Assembly (NCBI GenBank): GCA_020744425.1
Contig: JAGMUV010000011.1
Location: 1,860,001-1,924,000, forward strand
Direction of reading: 5' to 3'
Origin: Dactylonectria macrodidyma
Taxonomy: Eukaryota; Ascomycota; Sordariomycetes; Hypocreales; Nectriaceae
DNA: 64,000 nt
Shown here: piece after piece, positions 1 through 12,779 of the stretch
Numbering within the stretch: position 1 is the first letter of the stretch
Layout of the letters: the number at the start of each line of letters is the position of its first letter
Notes under the pieces: generated by a model
Database searches by the model: none
What the model was told of the DNA's origin: nothing
The model's input: only the letters and a program-made list of their open reading frames with translations
Translations under genes and position numbers: made by a program

Positions 1-427
1 GTTTAAGAACTTACTAAAACTAGCTATTAAAGAAACTTCTAACTAATAACTATATAGTTAGCTTATTACTAAAGTTAATACTATATTTACTACTTAGAAT
101 AATAACTATCTTTTATAAAAATCTTAAATCCTAGACCTTAGAATAATAATCTTAATTATAAATAACTCTAATTAATTAACTAATTTTAAGCCAGCCCTTT
201 TAAATAACTTTATTTAATTAAATAACTAAAAGTTACTAATTTTAAAATATAGAATAATAATAGTTAGGCTAATAAGAACTTAAGCCTTATTACTTAAAGA
301 TATAGCTTACTATTCCTAACTTTTTATAACTCTAGTCTTCTTATATTAGTTATAGAAAAAAGGACTCTATTAGAATAATAAATATAATTTAATAACCTTC
401 TATTATTCTAATTAGATAATTGCTTAC
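1..427 (+). mobile_element. Ty1/copia element copia-A, segment 1 (RIP-degraded, interrupted)
   Basis: This stretch aligns base for base, without gaps, with 13,978-14,404 of the better preserved copia-B; position 1 equals 13,978. Nearly all differences are C-to-T or G-to-A. It covers the end of gag and the protease region. The segment is cut at 427 by the gypsy element that begins at 428, and the copia sequence resumes at 7,791. The 5' part of copia-A lies outside the window. No reading frame survives. Confidence 0.9.
423..427. repeat. Left target-site duplication (cttac) of gypsy-1
   Basis: The five bases cttac precede the TG of the left LTR and recur at 7,791-7,795 directly after the right LTR. 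They correspond to a single site in copia-B (14,400-14,404), so they are a true 5-bp duplication made on insertion. Confidence 0.88.
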
Positions 428-602
428 TGTAAGGGTTGGTCTATTAAAGTATTATATAAGAGATCTAAAGGTAGGTATAGGGTGGTGTATAAGCGTTTAC
501 TTAGTGAGTGCTTAGCTAGCTCTTACTAAAGAGCTAGTCTAGCCTATATTATATGGCCTCTTATCTAATAAGACTATAGCTCTATCAGCCCTAACTCTTA
601 TA
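428..602 (-). repeat. 3' LTR of gypsy-1 (175 bp)
   Basis: It runs from tgtaaggg to aactcttata and matches 7,616-7,790 over its whole length with transition differences. It lies beside the duplicated cttac. Confidence 0.9.
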
Positions 603-1029
603 ATTATCTCCCTCTCTCTTAAGCCTTATCCTAAGGTGTGATTCCTATGCTTCTATTATTAAGATACTAAGGTCATTATTTATCTATACATTTAGCGTAT
701 ATTCATTGTATACTATGGAGTATAAATAACCGGAGTTGTGAGTTTAGTGTTTATTATTAGTCTAAGCGTTCGGCTAGTGTTTGCTAGCTATACGGCCCTA
801 CTTTGCCTAAATTATAGTATTTCCGTTCTTCGTACTGCTTATAATTATTATTTTCCTTTCTTTAGCTTTATATAATTTCATACGCTCATCTTCTTACTAT
901 ATTCTTTCTTCCTTACTTATATATACTCTTCTATTATCTTCTCTTTCTTCTTTATTCTCTTTGCTTACTAATCATTCTATATTTATTTACTATATATTTA
1001 CTATAATATTATTTCTTATTACTATAGTG

Positions 1030-2160
1030 AAAGTTCTATCTAAGTATAAATCTTAGACTAATACTAAGTATATATTTCTAAATAACTAGTTTTTAAGAAT
1101 GCTAAAAGATAAAGTCCCTTACTTCTATTATATAGAGTAGAAATACTATTCTTTTAACTATGCTTATATATATAGCTCTTTATCTTCTTAGTATACTATC
1201 TATAAGGTAGTAAAGTAAAAGTATAGTATAGTAAGTCTTTTTAAGTTCTTATTAAGTATTTACTATATATTTAATATATTATTAGATTCTTACTAAACTT
1301 ATTCTTACTACTTAATAGTATTAGAACTTCCTTTATTACTAGAGTTAGTATAATTAAAGTAAGGATAATATAAACGCCCTTAATAATCTTAGATACTAGA
1401 GGATCTATTAATTTATAAAGGCTGCTATTATTACTTAGTACTATATCTTTACTTTTGCTAAGAACTTAATAAATACTCACTTTATAAATAGTAATTATCC
1501 TTCCTTAGTATACTAAGAGGCTTTATACTTTATATAATTTATAAAGTTATAAACCGATTTTACTATATATTTCTTCTCTACTTTTATATATCTAAACTAA
1601 TATATATTTAGTTAGGTCTATTATCTAATATCTTTAAGGAAGAGCTAGCTAAATATTCTAAGTTTACTACTCCTTTATATTACTATAAGCCTACTTAGGC
1701 TATTGCCCTTCATTCTATACTTACTTACTTTATAATTACTAAAGAGATGCTTATATACTCTATACTTATTAAAGGATCTTTATCTAAATATCCTAAAGAC
1801 TTTAATAATAATATAAAGATAGCTATTAAAAAGTATTATAAGAATCCTACTCCTAAAGCATCTATCTTATTTTCTAGCACTCCTCCTATTCATTATAGTA
1901 CTACTAGCGCTCTTTCTACTATTAAGCTACTAACTCCTCATTAACCACACTATATCTACTCACTATCTCCCCTTATTAAGTCTCCCCTCATTCATAATAA
2001 TAAAGGCGAAGCATCTCTTTATACTAAGGTAAAGGCAGTCATAGCCTAGGCTAAGGCTACTACTGCAGCTACTCTCCCTTCGCCTATCATACCTTTAGTA
2101 AATATAAATAGCACTCCTCGCCCCCGCTACAGCCGTCAGGTAAAGAAGTCTTATAACTAA
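1030..2160 (+). pseudogene. Accessory reading frame antisense to gypsy-1 pol (unknown function)
   Basis: One frame on the plus strand can be followed for about 375 codons, interrupted only by TAA and TAG, most at plausible former Gln or Trp codons. The clearest stretch is 1,747-1,944 (65 codons without a stop). The C-terminal part is Lys-, Ala-, Thr- and Pro-rich (residues PSPIIPLV, then STPRPRYSRQ), ending near 2,160. The same-register minus frame has clearly more stops (7 against 2 in the last 138 codons), which favours the plus strand. It converges on the chromodomain end of pol, about 200 bp away. I do not recognise the protein. In AT-rich RIP DNA antisense frames can look open, so confidence is moderate. 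Confidence 0.5.
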
Positions 2161-2329
2161 GTATTATCTTTAGATTTATAGTTCTAGTTCTGGTCTATAG
2201 TTCTGGTCTGTGGTTACTCTAGCTTAAGCGTTTATTAGCTCTATTAAGTACTTAGTTTATTTTAAATAATACTAATCATTTAATAAGCTATTAGTATGCT
2301 TTTAGTATATCTTTAATTATCTATTATCT

Positions 2330-5300
2330 TATTTCTTATAATTATATTTCTTCTATTTATAGTATTAATAAATAGCTTTTTATATATTTTCTAAGTACTA
2401 AGATGGTTCTTAAGTATTATATTCTATTAGCTAACCTGCTTATTTAATTAAGTAGAATATATCTTCTTTAGTCTTTTTATTTAAAATAATCTCTTTTACT
2501 TCTTACTTATTTTCCTCTTCTTTTAGGTCTAGGAAGTCTATTAAGTAGTTATTATACTTTTAGTAAGCTTTTAGCTATAGTTCTAAAAGCACTATAAAGA
2601 ATATATTATATATTTAATAGTATTATTATAGTAAGTATATTTAATATACTTACTTTCTAACCTACTTTATAATAGTAACTTTAATATACTTAAGTATTAG
2701 TTTCTTATTTTTAAATTAGAAGTTATATATAGATAATCCTATAATTTATCCTTTATAGTATTCTTACTTAATATATCTCTTATTATAGGCTTTTACTTAT
2801 ACTTCTATTATTTAAGCCTAACTCTTTTAAGCTTTAGTACGCACTTACTAAATATTCTTTATATATTTAGCAATATCTTACACTTATGTTTTCAGGTGTT
2901 CTAGAGTATAGCTTACTATTCTTAAATAATAGCTATATAGTGCTTATATTAGAGAGACTTTTATTATACTATACTAGCTATTATTATATATAAACTTAGC
3001 TTTTACTAGCTATACTGCTTATCTCTTTAGTGCATTTCTTATAAAGATATAAAGGTATTTTTTAAGCAGTTAGTTTATTCTTTTAGTCTGTCTATCTATT
3101 TACAGATAGTATATAGTAAATAGTTAGTAATAGGTTACTTATTCTTTTATTAAGTTAGCTTAGAATTAACTTATAAATAGCTTATCTTTATTATTAATAA
3201 TGCCTTTTAGTATATTAAATTTATATTTAACTTATTTATATAATACTTATGTAAGTTATATAGTAGTTATTGTCTTTTTATATAAAATGAAGATTATATA
3301 CTTAGTTATATAGCATACTATAATTAAGATAGTATTATATTACTTACTATCTATTTAAGCGCTATTTAGTAATCTTATAATAAAATTTATAGAAATTTCT
3401 TAGAAGGGATTTATTAGTATTAGTAATAGCTATAGCTTTTTATATAGCCTGTGTCTAAGTGTAAATACACTATAGCATTTCTTATATTTAGTAGTATAGT
3501 TTGTAATATCCTTATTAATTTAGTTTTAATAGAATTTTCTACTAATTAATTCTAGTGTTTTAGCTTTTTCTATATACTTAGCTCTTAGGTTATTATAATA
3601 GTATTAAAGGATTTCTATTTTTAATATTTCTTCTATAAGAATGATGAGTCTGCTCTTATAGAATAAGGTACTGTTTTTATTATAATAATAGGTTTCTATC
3701 TTCCTAGCTATTTACTAAACCCTTACTAATTATTATTAGTAGAAATGATTGTTAGCTTATAGTCCTTAGACTAATTCTTCTAACTTTATTAATAGTTATA
3801 ATAAAAATGCTATTTTGCTTATTATAAGCTCTTTTATAATCAGACGTAGGATATATTACTTTAGGTTAATAATCCTAGCTTTAGATAAGTCTTCCTGGCT
3901 TCTATAAGCAGCTAGCTCTTATTAAGCAGTCTCTATATATTTATTAGTCTTTTGGCTCGCTATTTTAGCTCTTATGACTATAGAGATTAATGCTATACAC
4001 ATCTGATCTTCCTTAGTTTTATTATACTAATTCTAATCGCAGGATGAGAGTACTTACTACTTAACTTAACTTATAGGGCCTCTTAGGCTTGCTTATACTA
4101 CTTAAATATATGCTTTTATAACCTTTATTTACCTTTTAAGGTTACTGATTATTTAGCAAACGTCTAGTAGAAGCTCTTTAATAAAGTTCAGCTTATTAGC
4201 TAAGGTTAGGAGTATATTATTATATACTATCTCCCTCTTTATATAGTTAGGTTTATAGGATAGTCTATTAGCTGGATTATACTTATTCAGTCTATGTTTA
4301 ATATTAAAGTTAAAGGGTGTTAATTTATATACTTACTTAGCTAGCCTGCCTCTTAGGTCTTTAGCTAGTGCTTTAATCACTCCTTTAAGAGCTATATAAT
4401 CTATTAAAAAGAGGAATTTCTTAGAGAGTCCTAATAAGTAGTGACTCTAGTTCTTAAGGCTTTTAATAATAGCTAGAAGTTCTTATTAGCTAATGCTCTA
4501 GTATTGCTCAGTATCTATCAGTTTCTAAGACTAATATATAACTAGTCTTTATTATTCTCTGTATAGTTAGGTTAAAATACTAGAAACTGCTTTTAAAGAG
4601 GCATCTATCTTTACTCTAGTTCTTCTCACTAGGTCCTAGTATTAGAGAATGCTTGCTAAATAGAAGGCAGATCTTAGCATTTAGAATACTATATCTTAAT
4701 CTTCTCTCTATACGAAGGGTTTCTTATTCTTTATAGTCTTTAATAGCTCTATTAGTAGTGCTATTTAGTAGGAGTATTTTAGAATAAACTTCTTATAGAA
4801 GTTATAGAATCCTAGAAAGACTTATATATTTTTAATACTCTCTAGCGCCTGCTACTTAGTAATTGCTTATACTTTACTTAGCTCTATCTTTAGTCTTTCT
4901 TAAATAATTATATACTTAAGGAATTCGACCTCCTTTTAATAGAAAGCGCACTTTAGTAGCTTTATATAGAGCTAGAAGGTTTTTAACTTCTAGAAGACCT
5001 CTTTTAGATCCTTAGTATATTATTCTTATATTTATAAGTATACTATAATATTATCTAAGTATACTATATAATAAGTATTAAATAATCTAGTAAGCGCTTA
5101 GTTAATATATACTTAGAAAGTAATAAGTATATTAATTAGCTTAAAGAGTATAACTATATATTTAAAGTGACTGTATTTTATATAGAATGCTGTCTTTTAT
5201 TAATCTTTCTTCTTAATTTAGATATAGTAATAAGTATTATAAATATTAATTTTAGAAATCCATTTCGCTTTAATAAGTCTATTAAGTAATTCACTAATTA

Positions 5301-7523
5301 GTAATAAAAGATAATAGTTTTTAATAGTAATTATATTTAAACTATAATAATTAATACATATCCTAATGCCTCTATCCTTTTTAAGAATAAATAGGACTAG
5401 AGCTCTTACTTTATTAATTAAGCTATTTACTTAACTAATCTCTATATTCTTAATAAGGTAATTATAAATAATCTTTACTTACTTCTTATTAGTAGGGTAT
5501 ATTATTCTTAAAGGAGGCTCTTTACTTTCTATTAGTTTAATAGAGTGTTCTACTCTTTCTAAGAGTAGTAACTTCTTTACCTTAGCTTTACTAAAGATCT
5601 CTCGTTCTAACTTAAGTTTGGGTAATAGTATACTAATCCTTTCTTTATCCTCTTCTCTAAAGGCGAGTAGTAGCCGCTCGTTTAGTACTAATATACTATA
5701 TATATATATAATATATGCCTTTTCGCTATTTATAATAAGGTCTTTTATAAAAGAGTTAGGATCTTATATTAAGACTGCTTTATAATATTACGTATTTATA
5801 TATATATTAATTATAATGCCTTCTTAGCTTATAGTTTCTCTTACTAGTAGTAAGTTGCTTATTCTTTTAGGTTAGTTCTATAAGGCTTTTATAAATAAAT
5901 GTCTTATTTTCCTTACTAACCCTTAGTAGTTAAGGAGGAAGAATGTTATTTAATATACCTATAGTATAGGATAAGTAGTCTTATTAAAGCTTACTAGCTT
6001 TAGGGCTTGCTAATCTAGTGTAAGTTTAAGGCCTAGCTTTTATACTAGCTTTTTACTAATTAGGCTGACTTCTGTAACTATGTCTATATCTACTTTAACC
6101 TTATATTTATTATATACTTAAAGAATGATTGCTTATATTTAAGTAATTAGACTAATTAGTATAAGATATAGTTTTAGTATAGGGGTTATGTCTTTAGACC
6201 CTATACTTAGTCGTTTTCTAATAAGTTAATCTCTTTAACTTTTATACTGAATTATTATACTATTATAGTTTTCTAATAGCCTCTTTAATTCTATTTACTA
6301 AGAGCTCTTTTAATTATTATATACTTATTAGTAAAATGGCCCCTTTTATTATAGTTATAATACTGAATGTGGGAATTATCTCTTAGCTTTATTAAGTACT
6401 TACTATACTCTTATTAGCTGCTCGATCCTAAGTAGTTAGAGTGGCTGCCTCTTTTTCTACTTTTTATTAAGTTTCTTCATCCTTATAGAGTGTAGGGTCT
6501 GCTTTATAGTATATACATTAGGGTCTTTAGTATGTGTTTTTTCTATAGCCTTTCTTACTTATTATTAGAGTAGTTTCTCTTCTTGCCTTAGCTTAAGGGT
6601 GTGTTCCTATATTAGCTATAGAGTTACTATAGTTATTATACTTCTAATATGAGTTCTCTAGCTTATAAGATATTAACCTATATTTTTTAAATATCTCTTT
6701 TAACCCTATTTTAGAGTCTGTAATAGTATTATAATATAAGTATCTTATCTTTTTCTAAGTCCTTTATCTTTAATAAAGAATATAAGGATTTCTATATATT
6801 AAAGTATTCTATTAATGACTGGTTAAGGAGCTATTAGAGAGCTATAAGCTCCTTATATAGTTTAACCTCCCTTTATTTAAGGTTTATATAAAGCTTCTTT
6901 AGAAAGGCTATAAATTAGTCCTATATAGAGTGTATAAAGTTCCTTAAGTAATCTCTTTACTAGGTTTATAATAGTAAAGAGAGTTTAATTATAAATTAAA
7001 GGATCTTCTAGTATATTTTAGTAAATACTTAGAGATTATTTACTATCTTTATTATTTCTATCTAATTATCGATTTAGACTCTATTAGCCCCTTTAATTAA
7101 TACTATATAAGGATAGTATAGTAGTTTATTATATTCTTTAGGGTCTTTCTTATCTAAGCCTTTAGTAAGTTATTTTAGTAGTTTTTTTTAGAAATATTAG
7201 TTTTATTCTTACTATTATATTATAATATAAAAGAGTAATTGCATTCTATTATTATTATTCTTAGAACCTAGTTATAGACTTTTTAATAAGCGCTTAATTA
7301 CTAGTTATTAAACTATAAGTAATAGCGATTCTTTATAAAAGCTATCTTCATAGAGTATATAAGGTGGCCCTGCTTCTATTTCTTCCTAGATCAAGCGATC
7401 GATCGGATTATATTCCGATTAGAATCCTTCATTATCTGCGGTTAGTAGTTCGAGGTTTTTCCTAGCTTCGTTTTATACGGGGTTTTAAGTAAATAGTCCT
7501 GTATTTATTCGCGGTTTGCTCAT
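2330..7523 (-). pseudogene. gypsy-1 gag-pol polyprotein remnant with chromodomain
   Basis: The minus-strand frame starts with a plausible Gag ATG at 7,523 (MSKPRINTGLFT), 93 bp inside the 5' LTR. Reverse transcriptase shows the remnant of its active site as VYLDN (family YLDD) near 5,040-5,070. The integrase C-terminal catalytic region near 3,060-3,110 still reads TDGQTE-like residues (IDRQTKRIN, with stops at former Gln). A typical chromodomain lies near 2,350-2,510 (FYLIK, then YNT and EPS). Chromodomains steer chromovirus integration to marked chromatin. Frames are broken by many TAA and TAG; the catalytic Asp-to-Asn change fits RIP. Confidence 0.82.
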
Positions 7524-7615
7524 CACTTGCTTAGCGATGCCCGGGTTCAGTAGTGTGTTCCTTTTTATCTTATATAATGCGTTAATAATCCGCTAGGATA
7601 TAGAAGTGAACGAAT

Positions 7616-7790
7616 TATAAGGGTTGGTCTGTTAAGGTATTATATAAGAGATCTGAAGGTAGGTATAGGGTGGTGTGTAAGCGTTTACTTAGTGAGTGCT
7701 TAGCTAGCCCTTGCTAAAGAGCTAGTCTAGCCTATGTTATATAGCCTCTTATCTAATAAGACTACAGCTCCATCAGCTCTAACTCTTATA
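7616..7790 (-). repeat. 5' LTR of gypsy-1 (175 bp)
   Basis: It matches 428-602 over its full length and is slightly less mutated. The first base pair is changed (tataaggg against tgtaaggg). The duplicated cttac follows at 7,791-7,795. Confidence 0.9.
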
Positions 7791-9014
7791 CTTACTTAAT
7801 TAAGGACTTATATAGTTAATATATTATTAAATACTAATTAGTAGAAATAACTCTAGTAGTTTAAGCAGCCTATAGATTTACTTTTTATATTAAGAGAGCT
7901 CTTTTAGTAAGAGAAGCTATTTACTAATATAACTATTTAAAGTATTTAAGACTATAAGCTTTTAAACACTTTATTTTAATATCTTAAGAAGTGTGAATTT
8001 AAGGACTAATAATAGTTAAATATAATGCCTATAGCCTATTAAAGATTAAAAGATAAGTTAGATAGGCTTTAAAGCAGTCTGACTAAAGAGCTAGTAAATG
8101 CATTACTATTAATTTTTATAATTATAAAGAAGGAATAAGTAATTATACTTTATAAATATTACTTATTTACTAATTAATAGGTTATATTTAGGATTATTAC
8201 TTTATATTTTAAATAATAAAGGCTATAATTACAGTCTTTAAATCCTTTTTTAAATACTTAAAAGTTTAATATAATATTAAAGTTAAAGTTATTAAATATA
8301 ATAATAAGATTATAAAGGTCAAATTATAAGTTAGAAACTTTATATAAAATAGAGCTATTATTATTAAGCTCTTAGTATTATATAACTAAGTATAAAATAG
8401 TAGTATTAAATGCTTAAGAAGTATAATAAAAGATAAAGAAAGAGCTATATAAATAAGCACTAGATTCTCTTATTAACTATAGCTAGAAATTAGTAAAATA
8501 GCAGTTTATTTATATAATTAAATACTAAACTATAAATTATATTAAAAAACACTATATAATTAATTATATATTATAATAACTAGAGTTAGAAGAATTCTAT
8601 AATTAGTAAAACAGCCTAATTAAATATATCTAAGAGCATTTAGTTATAAGGCCTATATTATAACCCCTAAAGTATAATAAAAGTTTAATTATAAGATATA
8701 GCTTAAGCTAAAAGGATGGATTAGCTTTTTAATTAAATATAAATCCTTAAATATTTACAGAATCTGGGTCCTTATAATTAATTAAATAGTAAGCACTTAA
8801 GATATTATTTTTAATAAAGACAAAGGCTATAATAAAGACTAAGAAAACTTTAAGAATAACCTTTTAGAAGCAGATTTAAAAGAAATTGTATAAATTACAT
8901 CCCTTTAATAAAATAAACTGATTAATTAGCTAGAGACTAAAGACTATATTAAAGTAGATTTTCTTAAAGAAAAAGACTTAAATAAACTTATAGAAGATTG
9001 TCTTATAATAATAA
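7791..9014 (+). mobile_element. copia-A, segment 2 (integrase region, degraded)
   Basis: Colinear without gaps with copia-B 14,400-15,623. It covers the Gag-pre-integrase and integrase region, ending in the integrase-RT linker. Almost all changes are C-to-T or G-to-A. It stops at 9,014, and the next copia base is found at about 20,631, so the 11.6 kb between is an insertion. Confidence 0.9.
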
Positions 9015-9815
9015 AAATACTACATTACTCTATGTATATTAGAGTGGTAGTAGAGTGTATAGAGTAGCCTTAGCCAAAGGCTATGTATTTATAAGCTAGG
9101 AAGCTATTACTATTATTACATTATCTATATACTGATCTATTTACTATAGCTATTATTAGTATTATATAATATATATAGATTCTATATAAGCACCTATTGT
9201 TTTTAAAGCTCTTAATCCTTTATCTTTATCTTTATACTATTCAGAAGAGACCTATAGACTAGGTAATTATAATTAAATAGTATATCCAATATCAGACTCT
9301 TAAGTATTTTTATATAAAAGATAGCTATATAGCTTAAACTAGTCTGAAAGTCCTAGTAAAACAGATTTATAACTATTATATCTTTAGTAATGCTTTATAA
9401 CTTATATATAGTAATTGCATAGTATATAATTAGAAGAAACTAAGTATAAGTATAGAAAGTAGCTCTAATAAGAAAGTCTCTTTCTATTAAGAGAATTAGT
9501 ATAATCTTCCTACTATTAAGAGTAGTTAGGAATACTAGTCTACTATATTTATTAAACTCTATTATAATAATATAAGGAGGGTCTTAAATAGAGTCAGCCC
9601 TAAGTACTTAGCTGATATTATAAACTATACTATAAGTACTATTATAAAGGCTAACTAATTACTAAAGGTTAGACATTAGTATTAAATAGGAGCTAATGCA
9701 TATAAGGATCTGCTTTATAAGGTTGCCTGCTTTATTATTAAGCATAGTAGCTATGCTAGAGCTAACGTTCTTAGCTATAATTTAGATAACTGGCTGGCTA
9801 AGGCAGTTAAAGTAA

Positions 9816-12559
9816 TAGTAGTTATATTCGTTCACTTTATCTTTAGTAGCGTATACTTATAAGGCATTAATAAACCTTATGATCTCTTAATTGTCTAGTT
9901 TTGCCTATATATAGCTAGAAAGAAGCTTCTAGGACTCTATAAATAGTTAAAGTAGCTATAATTCCCTAAGAGCTAAGCAGAATGCTTTCTAATTATCGCT
10001 ATACTACTACTAGATAACTTTTAAGAAGACTGATTTATTAAATTGCCTATATGTATTTCTGCTTTTAATCTCTACTCTTTAAACCTCTTTATTATAATAA
10101 AGCGGCTTTTATAGTATAAGAGGAAGCTAAAAGAAGTTACTAACTAATAGAATATTCAGGCTGCTAAAGAACTCTTTATTCTTATTTAAGAACGCCTCTT
10201 AGAAACAGTTATTAATTTAAGATAGCTAATGCAGTCTAAGTATACTCTTCTTATTAATAATTAAATACTTAATATCTTTAAGCTTCTTTTAAAGCTAAGC
10301 CTTATTAATAGCTAAGAGAGGCTTAAAGTCTTTATTAATTAGTAAGTATAATAAGAAATATAAGGTAGTGCTTGAAATTTGATTTTCTATAATGCCTATT
10401 AGTATAGTATATTAGATAGGTGTTCCTCTTTTACTTACTATAGCTTAAAAGTATGCAAAGAGCAGGTTAATAAGGTATGACTTATTAATACTGCCTCTTC
10501 TATCTATATAGAGTAATAACTAAAAAGGAATCCCTATTAGGAAGTGGCCTATTACTATATTATATACTAAGCGCTAATTTTAATTTAGAGAATTATAAGC
10601 TTCTAAAGGCTAATAGTCTATATTAAGATTCTAAAAGTTTTCTACTTTATATTACTTTTAGTAGTTATTACTAAGAATGCTATTATTAATATACTATTTA
10701 ATGTAAAAGGCTTAATTATAATTAATATTAATATCTTAGTAACTAAGGATATTAATATTCTCTTCTTTTAGTAAGCAGTTAAGCAGTATATAAGCAAGTT
10801 TATACTAGTCCTCTTTTATAATAGGCTCTTTATAGAGTTTAAGCTTAAATTCATTATCCTATACTCTTAATTCTTTATTATCTAGCTTTCTATAATGATT
10901 ATTTATATAAGCATTATAGTACTCTATATAGTACTTATATATAATTATAAAGGAATTAAACTACTGCTTACTTATAATAAGTAACTTTTATAAAAAGTAA
11001 TATAAATAAACTATTATTAATTTAATATAGTAAAAGTCATTAAACTAAGGAGAAGCCTTTATAGACTTATATTAAAGGAAGTAAGCTAAGACCCTTTACT
11101 TCATATTAGTAGTAAGTCTCTTTTATATCTTAAAATTATATAATTATAAGTACTTAAAGTAGGTTATATCCTTATACTAGTCATTTCGCTTTAGATATTT
11201 TCTATAGCTACTAATAGTCTTATTAATATCTTTATTAATATAATATGAATGTGTATATTACTCTAATAGATAGTAATTAATAGAGATAACTATCCGTATC
11301 CCTTTTTATAGAAGGATATTAAGTAAAAAGTAAGAAATCTCCTATACTAAGTAATCCCTCTTAATAATCAGCTTATTTATAAGGCAAGAGGAGAAGGATA
11401 ATAAGGGCTAGAAGTATACTATATATAGTAAGACTTAATTTATAAGTTTATAATAAGGCTTAGTCTTCTTCTTAGATTTATTATAATACTTCGTAATATA
11501 TATAATAACTGCTTATAAGCTAGTATAAGAAGATATATTAATATTAGCTAGCCAGCTTAGGATAATAATAAGATTAAAGTGGTTTATAAGGCTATCGTTC
11601 TATACTGCTTTAAAGATATAGTATAACCTTCCTTCCTTCCTAATTACTACAGCCAGCTCCTATAAAGTACGAAGGAAGTTAAAATAACACTCCCTCTTTA
11701 GATTAGCCACATTAGCCGCTTTAATATCTATAATAGCACTCTCTATATCCTTTATAATATTACTAGTTCTCTTCCTTATATATAAGCAGTATATAGTATT
11801 ATACTTATAATACTAATAATAGTTAATAATTTATAAGAACTATAAGAATATTATTTCTATACTTAGGGGATTTATGCTTAGTGGATTACTCTTACTTTAA
11901 GGCATAGTCCTACTTAGCTTAGGGTTAATAGTAGTAATATAAAATCCCTATATATATATAAAAATATTATAAGCAGCTTTATTCTCTATATTAGCTTTAG
12001 GGCAATTTTCTATTTAGTATAAGCCGTGGTTATATAGACTCTTATGCTCTTACTATTTATAATAATCCTAATAATTTATAATACTAAACTTCTTATTTAG
12101 TATAATATTCTAAAAGAGGCAGTATTAGTAGTAAAAGTAAAAAGCAGTAATGTAAGAGTTTTATTATAATAGGCAGTATAATAAAGCCATTCTCTTTAGC
12201 TTAGTAGTAGCTAGCCAGTCATTATACTAAAGTATGTGCTAGTAAAGACTCTACTAATATAAATCTACTAGGCTAAATATAATAAATACACTAAGATAAC
12301 TAAGGTTATAAGTATAAGCCTTAAGGTTATACTTCTTTTTATTCTAAAATAAACACATATTATAAATAGATACTATATGCTTTATAATTAAGTTAATTAG
12401 TACCTGCGCCTTAAGGTCCTTACTATATTTAAGCGCCTGAATAAGTTACTCTTATATTAGCAGCTACTATCTCTTATTATATTGCTTTATAAAGAATCTA
12501 GATTATAAACATACTTATAACCGTATTAGTATATTAAAGATAATAAAGCAGAATATTAA
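9816..12559 (-). pseudogene. Helitron Rep/helicase remnant, C-terminal part
   Basis: One minus-strand frame reads through many RIP-type stops. Near 11,560-11,640 it has the conserved Helitron N-terminal block (RKEGRLYYIFKAV, then NDSLIN). A KYxxK-like Rep motif follows (YITKYYNKS, about 11,470-11,505). The helicase Walker A is at about 10,472-10,504 (DRRGSINKSYLI for the usual GGTGKS). Walker B is near 10,235-10,262 (IINKKSILR) and motif III near 10,117-10,150 (LLVSNFFQLP). This order is that of the Rep plus SF1 helicase protein that nicks and unwinds DNA in rolling-circle transposition. Catalytic Gly, Asp and Glu residues are replaced in RIP fashion. The 5' part was separated by copia-B. Confidence 0.82.
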
Positions 12560-12564
12560 GTAAT
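12560..12564. repeat. Left target-site duplication (gtaat) of copia-B
   Basis: gtaat precedes the first LTR and recurs exactly at 17,641-17,645 after the second LTR. Confidence 0.9.
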
Positions 12565-12752
12565 TGTCAGATATGTCAGAAGCGAAAGTTACCACCTATT
12601 ACCACCTATTACCACCTATTGCCACGAGGCTTAGTAATCAGCTTCTAGCTGATTCTATACAGAAGAGAAAGAGTATATAAAGCTTGCCCTAAAACCTCAA
12701 GGCATAGGCAGTAAGGATAGAATACACAATTTTTACACCCTAATATTTAACA
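12565..12752 (+). repeat. 5' LTR of copia-B (188 bp)
   Basis: It begins tgtcagat and ends tttaaca. It holds three head-to-tail copies of accacctatt near 12,590-12,620 and a tata box-like tatataaag. Differences from the 3' LTR are transitions. Confidence 0.93.
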
Positions 12753-12779
12753 ATTAAGAGTCTTACTGCCTTAACCCAT

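Larger units (their letters stand above)
428..7790 (-). mobile_element. Ty3/gypsy chromovirus gypsy-1, complete but RIP-inactivated
   Basis: This is a 7.36-kb LTR retrotransposon inserted in copia-A. It has 175-bp LTRs at both ends, a 5-bp duplication, and gag-pol on the minus strand, so the 5' LTR is the right-hand one. Order on the minus strand: Gag start near 7,523, reverse transcriptase motif near 5,050, integrase Glu motif near 3,060-3,110, chromodomain near 2,350-2,510. A further frame on the plus strand (about 1,030-2,160) lies between the chromodomain and the 3' LTR. Stops are scattered throughout, and it cannot encode active proteins. Confidence 0.88.

Noticed and set aside
9550..10400. 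A plausible plus-strand protein
   Set aside because: It is the complement of the Helitron helicase; the minus strand gives Walker A, Walker B and FFQLP motifs in order.
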